Assembly: GCA_910587135.1 (NCBI GenBank)
Contig: CAJULF010000087.1
Location: forward strand, 1-8,041
DNA length: 8,041 bases
Direction of reading: 5' to 3'
Source of the DNA: an uncultured Oscillospiraceae bacterium
GTDB lineage: Bacteria > Bacillota > Clostridia > Oscillospirales > Ruminococcaceae
Shown here: one piece after another, positions 4,309-8,041 of the stretch
How positions within the stretch are numbered: position 1 is the first letter of the stretch
How the letters are laid out: every line of letters starts with the position of its first letter
The notes under the pieces: generated by a model
Databases searched by the model: none
The model's input: only the letters and a program-made list of their open reading frames with translations
Told to the model about the DNA's origin: nothing
Program-made: the position numbers and the translations under genes

Positions 4309-5554
4309 GATACAGTATTACCTTGTCGATATCGGGGAGCTTACCCCGTATGCCCGAAACGCGCGGACGCATTCCGACGAGCAGATAGCACAAATTGCTG
4401 CGTCGATCAAGGAATTTGGATTTCTGGTGCCGGTGGTCATTTCAGGAGATAACACTATACTTTGCGGACACGGCAGGTTTTATGCCGCTCAAAGGTTAGG
4501 GTTAAAGAAAGTTCCGTGCATAAAGGAAGAGTACCTTACCGAGACGCAGCGCCGCGCATACATAATAGCTGACAACAAGTTGTCGCTGAATGCGGGCTGG
4601 GACGATAACCTTCTGGCGGTTGAGATCGCCGACCTGCAGGGAGAAAACTTTGATTTGTCGCTGACCGGTTTTGATGAAAAGGAGATCGCCGATTTGTTCA
4701 GCAGCGGCGAAAAGTCTAACGTGCACGAGGATAACTACGATTTAACAGAGGCTTTGGAGAAAGCCGCTTTTGTTGTGCGCGGAGATATCTGGACAGTTGG
4801 CAGACACAGGCTGATGTGCGGGGACGCGACAAGCCCCGAGGACGTTTCGGAACTGATGGACGGCAAAAAGGCAAACCTCATAGTGACTGATCCGCCCTAT
4901 GGGGTCTCGTTTACATCATCAAGCGGATTGAAGATACAGAACGACTCAATAAAGGGAGAGGAATTCTACGAGTTCTTGAAAAAGTCCTTTGACAATATGG
5001 CGGCACATCTTGAAACCGGCGGAGCGGCATACGTCTTTCACGCGGACACCGAGGGCTTATGCTTCCGCAGGGCGTTCGTCGACGCGGGATTTCACCTTGC
5101 GGGCGTTTGTATATGGGTAAAGAATTCGCTTGTGCTGGGACGCTCCGATTACCAGTGGCAGCACGAGCCGGTGTTGTACGGCTTTTTGCAGAATGGAAAA
5201 CACCGCTGGTACAGCGACCGCAAGCAAACTACCATCTGGAATTTTGACAAACCGAAGCGCAACGAAAATCACCCAACAAGCAAGCCGCTCGATTTGCTTG
5301 CATACCCGATATGCAACAGCTCGCAGGAAAACGCAATAGTGCTTGACACCTTTGGTGGGAGCGGCTCAACGCTGATGAGCTGCGAACAGACAAACCGGAT
5401 ATGTCATACAATGGAGCTTGATCCGAAGTATGCTTCGGTTATCCTGCGCAGGTACGTTGAGTACAAGCAGAGCTCCGATGATGTGTATGTAATGCGCGGA
5501 GGGGAGAAAATACCCTACTCCGACCTTGTGAAAGAGGTGGAGCATGGAGAATAG
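4301..5554 (+). CDS. ParB-like nuclease domain fused to beta-class DNA methyltransferase (N6-adenine or N4-cytosine)
   Basis: This is a 417-residue protein with a GTG start at 4301; GGGAGGTGG just upstream is the ribosome binding site, and the start overlaps the small terminase stop by 8 bases. Residues about 6-75 are a ParB/sulfiredoxin-like domain with the hallmark GHGR (56-59). The segment LTETQRRAYIIADNKLSLNAGWD (79-101) is typical of this phage fusion family. The methyltransferase domain follows: DPPYG (197-201, catalytic motif IV), HPTSKP (324-329) and FGGSGST (351-357, S-adenosylmethionine-binding motif I). Motif IV before motif I defines the beta class. The DPPY motif fits amino methylation of adenine or, less likely, cytosine N4. 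The enzyme probably modifies phage DNA before packaging; no restriction enzyme partner is visible. The ParB-like domain may help find DNA, but its role in these fusions is not established. Confidence 0.93.
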   Translation: MSEIQYYLVDIGELTPYARNARTHSDEQIAQIAASIKEFGFLVPVVISGDNTILCGHGRFYAAQRLGLKKVPCIKEEYLTETQRRAYIIADNKLSLNAGWDDNLLAVEIADLQGENFDLSLTGFDEKEIADLFSSGEKSNVHEDNYDLTEALEKAAFVVRGDIWTVGRHRLMCGDATSPEDVSELMDGKKANLIVTDPPYGVSFTSSSGLKIQNDSIKGEEFYEFLKKSFDNMAAHLETGGAAYVFHADTEGLCFRRAFVDAGFHLAGVCIWVKNSLVLGRSDYQWQHEPVLYGFLQNGKHRWYSDRKQTTIWNFDKPKRNENHPTSKPLDLLAYPICNSSQENAIVLDTFGGSGSTLMSCEQTNRICHTMELDPKYASVILRRYVEYKQSSDDVYVMRGGEKIPYSDLVKEVEHGE

Positions 5555-7193
5555 ACTCACATTAGGCTCCCTTTTTGATGGGAGCGGGGGCTTTCCTCTC
5601 GGCGGTCTGCTCGCAGGTATCGTGCCGCTCTGGAGCAGTGAAATAGAGCCTTTCCCTATTAGGGTAACAGAAAAGCGGCTTCCTTTCGTGGAGCATTACG
5701 GCGATATCAACAAGCTGAACGGCGCTGAGCTGCCGCCGGTGGATATTATCACATTCGGCTCGCCTTGTCAGGATATGTCGATAGCCGGAAAGCGGAGCGG
5801 CATATGCGGAGAACGTTCAAGCCTGTTTTTTGAGGCAATAAGAATAATAAAGGAAATGAGGTGTGCGACAAATGGCAGATACCCCCGATACTGCGTGTGG
5901 GAAAACGTCCTCGGCGCGTTTTCATCAAATAAAGGAGAAGACTTCCGGCAAGTCCTACGGGAGATGTGTAGGGTCAGATACACAGAGGCTGATGTCCCTA
6001 AGCCTGAAAAGCGAGGTTCATCTTCCGTCTGGGCAAAAGCCGGGGAAATCGTGGGCGATGGGTTCTCCGTTGCATGGCGAGTCCTCGACGCTCGATATTG
6101 GGGAGTGCCCCAAAGAAGAAAACGAATCTTTCTTGTCGCAGATTATAATTCCGAACGTGCCGGAGAAATACTGTTTAAGTCGGAAGGCGTGTCTGCATAT
6201 TCTGCGGACGGCTTCCGCGCGTGGCAAAGAGCTGCCGCCGATATTGAAAGCGGCTCTCGAGTCGCAGGCGCAGCGGGATTCTGTATTGAGGGATCGGCAG
6301 GAGCACGGGGAATAGGCTATGAGGACGAAATATGTCCCACTCTTAGGGCGGGAGCAGTTCCCGCCTTGATGTTTGAGAACCACGGCCAGGATGCCCGTGT
6401 TAAAGGACCGTTGGACACCGCCCCCACTGTAAGCGCTAAATACGGTACAGGCGGCAATAATCAGCCGTTGGTGCTGAATTGTTTTGATGTGCGGTTTACC
6501 ACCGAGGGAACGAAAAACGCGCGGGCGAACGTCTACGAAACGGATACTTCACGCACCATTGATTGCAGCGGAAACACGCCGGACAGGAATCAAGGCGGGC
6601 TTACAGTCGTTTATGGTATCGACCGTGCAGCATTCAACCAGGGAAAGAACGCGCTGTATAATTTCGCGGTAGAGCCCGAAACAGAGCCGACGATAGTTGC
6701 AAAGGGCCCCGGAGCGGTCGCGATTCCGACATATTCTATGAGCCGTGAGTCGTTTTTTACCCGAGTATCCGAGGAGTGCGCATATACCCTTACGGCAACC
6801 GATTATATGTCTCCGCCAATCATAAATAACGAGGGCATTGATTATATCGTGCGGCGTCTCTGCCCAACCGAATGCGCCCGTTTACAGGGATTTCCCGACT
6901 GGTGGTGCGCTGATTTGGAAACGGACGCTCCAACGTTAGGCGAAATAGAGCGATGGCGTGAAATTTTCACCGAATATGGAGCGGCAATCGGCAAAAATAT
7001 CAAGCGAAAAACCGACAAGCAGATAATAAAGTGGCTGAAGAATCCTCACAGCGACTCGGCGGAATATAAGCTCTGGGGGAACGGTGTGGCGCTCCCCTGC
7101 GTTTACTTTGTGCTGGCGGGTATAGTATGGCATAATTCACACAATCAGCCGCGGGAATGTTTGTACAATAATTGTATTGATATTCCGCCTTGA
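5544..7193 (+). CDS. C5-cytosine DNA methyltransferase with long repetitive recognition region
   Basis: This is a 549-residue protein starting at ATG 5544 behind AAAGAGGTGG; it overlaps the previous gene by 11 bases. The catalytic order is complete: motif I LGSLFDGSGG (7-16), motif IV GSPCQ with catalytic Cys75, motif VI ENV (120-122), motif VIII QRRKR (190-194), motif IX RRLCPTECARLQGFP (437-451) and motif X GNGVALPCV (512-520). It therefore transfers a methyl group from S-adenosylmethionine to carbon 5 of cytosine. The region between motifs VIII and IX, about 195-435, is long and holds at least five related elements of the form T-(L/V/I)-x-(A/C): PTLRAG (265), PTVSAKYGTGG (294), RTIDCSG (337), PTIVAKGPGA (382), YTLTATDYMSPP (414). 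It probably determines the target sequence. The enzyme likely protects phage DNA. No cognate restriction gene is present, which fits a solitary phage enzyme. Confidence 0.95.
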   Translation: MENRLTLGSLFDGSGGFPLGGLLAGIVPLWSSEIEPFPIRVTEKRLPFVEHYGDINKLNGAELPPVDIITFGSPCQDMSIAGKRSGICGERSSLFFEAIRIIKEMRCATNGRYPRYCVWENVLGAFSSNKGEDFRQVLREMCRVRYTEADVPKPEKRGSSSVWAKAGEIVGDGFSVAWRVLDARYWGVPQRRKRIFLVADYNSERAGEILFKSEGVSAYSADGFRAWQRAAADIESGSRVAGAAGFCIEGSAGARGIGYEDEICPTLRAGAVPALMFENHGQDARVKGPLDTAPTVSAKYGTGGNNQPLVLNCFDVRFTTEGTKNARANVYETDTSRTIDCSGNTPDRNQGGLTVVYGIDRAAFNQGKNALYNFAVEPETEPTIVAKGPGAVAIPTYSMSRESFFTRVSEECAYTLTATDYMSPPIINNEGIDYIVRRLCPTECARLQGFPDWWCADLETDAPTLGEIERWREIFTEYGAAIGKNIKRKTDKQIIKWLKNPHSDSAEYKLWGNGVALPCVYFVLAGIVWHNSHNQPRECLYNNCIDIPP

Positions 7194-7231
7194 ACGAGTT
7201 AATATGTAAAAAACCAAAGGAGGATATTATC

Positions 7232-7918
7232 ATGGAAATCAAGTATAATGCGGTCGGAGCGGCACGAAAGCCGCTTGTGAGCGCAGTCGGAGAAATTCTG
7301 AACGTTAAGCCGAAATATCTCGGTGCGCCGTCGATGGCGTATCAGATAGACCGGATCAAGGTCACCAAAGAGGGAACGCTGATATTTGACAATGAACCCG
7401 ATACCAAAGAAGTGAATAACCTATTGGAGCGGCTTGCGGAGCGCGGATTTTGCCTTGTAAGCGCTTCTGGAGCGGAAGTCGGGGAAGTTACCGCAGAGCA
7501 GACAAACGAGCCACAGGGCGCAAATATCGGGCTTACGGTGGAAATCCCGCTTGAAAGCGTTTCGGTTGATAACCTTACAAATTTGCTTTCGGCAATGGGC
7601 CGTCTAATAAAGAAGGCGCTGGGAATTTCCGAATTGCCGTTCGAGATTAAGGAGAACAGTGTTTCATTCGCTTGGTTTGACAGGCAGCTTGAGGGAGACG
7701 AGGTCAAAGCATATACACATCTCATCAGTGCCCTATGCGAAATGTCGGTAAAGCTGAAGCGTATAAGCGGTAACGAAAAGCCGGCCGACAATGAAAAATA
7801 CGCTTTCAGGTGTTTTCTCCTGCGCTTGGGCTTTATCGGCAAGCAGTACAAGGCTGAGCGAAAAATCCTGCTTAGAAACCTTGAGGGTTCGGCAGCGTTC
7901 AAGTCGGTCAAGCCCTGA
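7232..7918 (+). CDS. Conserved phage protein, often labelled 'virulence-related', function unknown
   Basis: This is a 228-residue protein. ATG 7232 is chosen over an in-frame start at 7190 because AAAGGAGGA (7216-7224) precedes it and MEIKYNAVGAARKPLV is the usual beginning of this family. The first 75 residues form an alpha/beta unit (LVSAVGEILNVKPKYLGAPSMAYQIDR, 15-41; KEVNNLLERLAERGF, 59-73). A variable linker follows. A C-terminal module starts near 100 and ends with the highly typical YAFRCFLLRLGFIGKQYKAERK (190-211). Proteins with these ends are frequent in Clostridia prophages beside methyltransferase and terminase genes, where databases call them 'virulence-related'. I know of no evidence that they act in virulence. 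No catalytic motif, signal peptide or membrane helix is visible. The gene lies 38 bases after the methyltransferase stop, in the same operon. Confidence 0.8.
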   Translation: MEIKYNAVGAARKPLVSAVGEILNVKPKYLGAPSMAYQIDRIKVTKEGTLIFDNEPDTKEVNNLLERLAERGFCLVSASGAEVGEVTAEQTNEPQGANIGLTVEIPLESVSVDNLTNLLSAMGRLIKKALGISELPFEIKENSVSFAWFDRQLEGDEVKAYTHLISALCEMSVKLKRISGNEKPADNEKYAFRCFLLRLGFIGKQYKAERKILLRNLEGSAAFKSVKP

Positions 7919-7923
7919 TAATA

Positions 7924-7953
7924 TACACAATGTTTTAATCAGATGATTGTGTA
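7924..7953. other. Stem-loop after the last gene, doubtful terminator
   Basis: An 8-base perfect stem, TACACAAT (7924-7931) with ATTGTGTA (7946-7953), encloses a 14-base loop just after the last stop. It is AT-rich and lacks a T-run, so it is a poor intrinsic terminator. The stem sequence is the same as the core of the terminal repeat (ATTGTGTA / TACACAAT), so it may instead be a remnant of that element. The rest of 7954-7988 shows no gene. Confidence 0.4.
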
Positions 7954-7988
7954 CTAATGGTATTGATATATCCTCCGAAAAGAGTTAA

Positions 7989-8041
7989 TGATTTTGTCAA
8001 TATTACTTTACACAATTTTCTCAAAAAAAACGAGTTTTTTG
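7989..8041. repeat. Right arm of the 53-base perfect terminal inverted repeat
   Basis: This is the exact reverse complement of 2-54 and ends with the window. It carries the same core and outer A6/T6 hairpin (8025-8030 with 8035-8040). Inside it, at 7946-7966, a degenerate copy of the core (ATTGTGTAcTAATggtATTGA) faces it in the opposite orientation. The arm follows the late-operon genes in intergenic DNA, whereas the left arm cuts a coding frame. Confidence 0.9.

Noticed and set aside
5863..6315. Plus-strand frame of 150 codons inside the C5 methyltransferase gene
   Set aside because: The methyltransferase frame is continuous with all motifs in order across this stretch, so this is an out-of-frame shadow and not evidence of a frameshift.
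7342..7911. Minus-strand open frame of 189 codons
   Set aside because: It is antisense to the conserved phage gene at 7232-7918, Ser/Arg-rich as expected for a shadow, and has no start signals.
1..8041. CRISPR array, tRNA, integrase or attachment site
   Set aside because: I saw no regularly spaced palindromic repeats, no tRNA-like cloverleaf, no recombinase motifs and no short direct repeat bounding the phage block. The 9-base tandem repeats are too short and have no spacers.

Overview
This 8,041-base window is a prophage segment from a Gram-positive host. It is most likely a member of the class Clostridia, in the gut Oscillospiraceae/Ruminococcaceae or Lachnospiraceae range. The evidence is AAGGAGG-type ribosome binding sites, a moderate GC content with AT-rich intergenic promoters of TTGACA/TATAAT type, and protein families that I know mainly from Firmicutes prophages. 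The host assignment is inference. I see no tRNA, rRNA, CRISPR array, integrase, transposase gene or structural phage gene.

Layout. (1) 1-54 is one arm of a 53-base perfect inverted repeat; the other arm is 7989-8041. (2) 54-2929 is a rightward, tightly packed early/middle operon of small phage proteins. It holds a gene fragment cut off by the left repeat, two Cys-rich putative zinc proteins, a one-helix membrane peptide, a YopX-family protein, two conserved proteins of unknown function, and last a sigma-like/ArpU-like late-gene regulator. (3) 2944-3746 is a leftward two-gene cassette, DUF4160 then DUF2442-HTH. It has its own consensus promoter with a 14-base palindrome filling most of the spacer. 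It resembles a toxin-antitoxin-type moron dropped between phage modules. (4) 3772-3814 is a rightward late promoter: an extended -10 with no -35 and three tandem 9-base TGTCC repeats. (5) 3895-7918 is the start of the late operon: P27-type small terminase, a ParB-methyltransferase fusion (beta-class DPPY enzyme), a C5-cytosine methyltransferase with a repeat-rich insert, and a phage protein usually labelled 'virulence-related'. The large terminase expected next is absent because the window ends in the right repeat arm.

How it fits together (inference). The regulator at 2525-2929 probably activates the promoter at 3806-3814 through the 9-base repeats. That would switch on packaging genes together with two methyltransferases that could modify phage DNA before packaging and protect it from host restriction. 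The leftward cassette looks self-regulated and independent of the lytic programme. The identical inverted ends, the left one cutting a coding frame, suggest either two oppositely oriented copies of one mobile element flanking the segment, or an assembly break in such a repeat.

I found no wholly new system. The points most worth following are the promoter/operator architecture of the cassette, the 9-base repeat array, the possible attenuator between the cassette genes, the repetitive recognition region of the C5 methyltransferase, and the origin of the terminal repeats.
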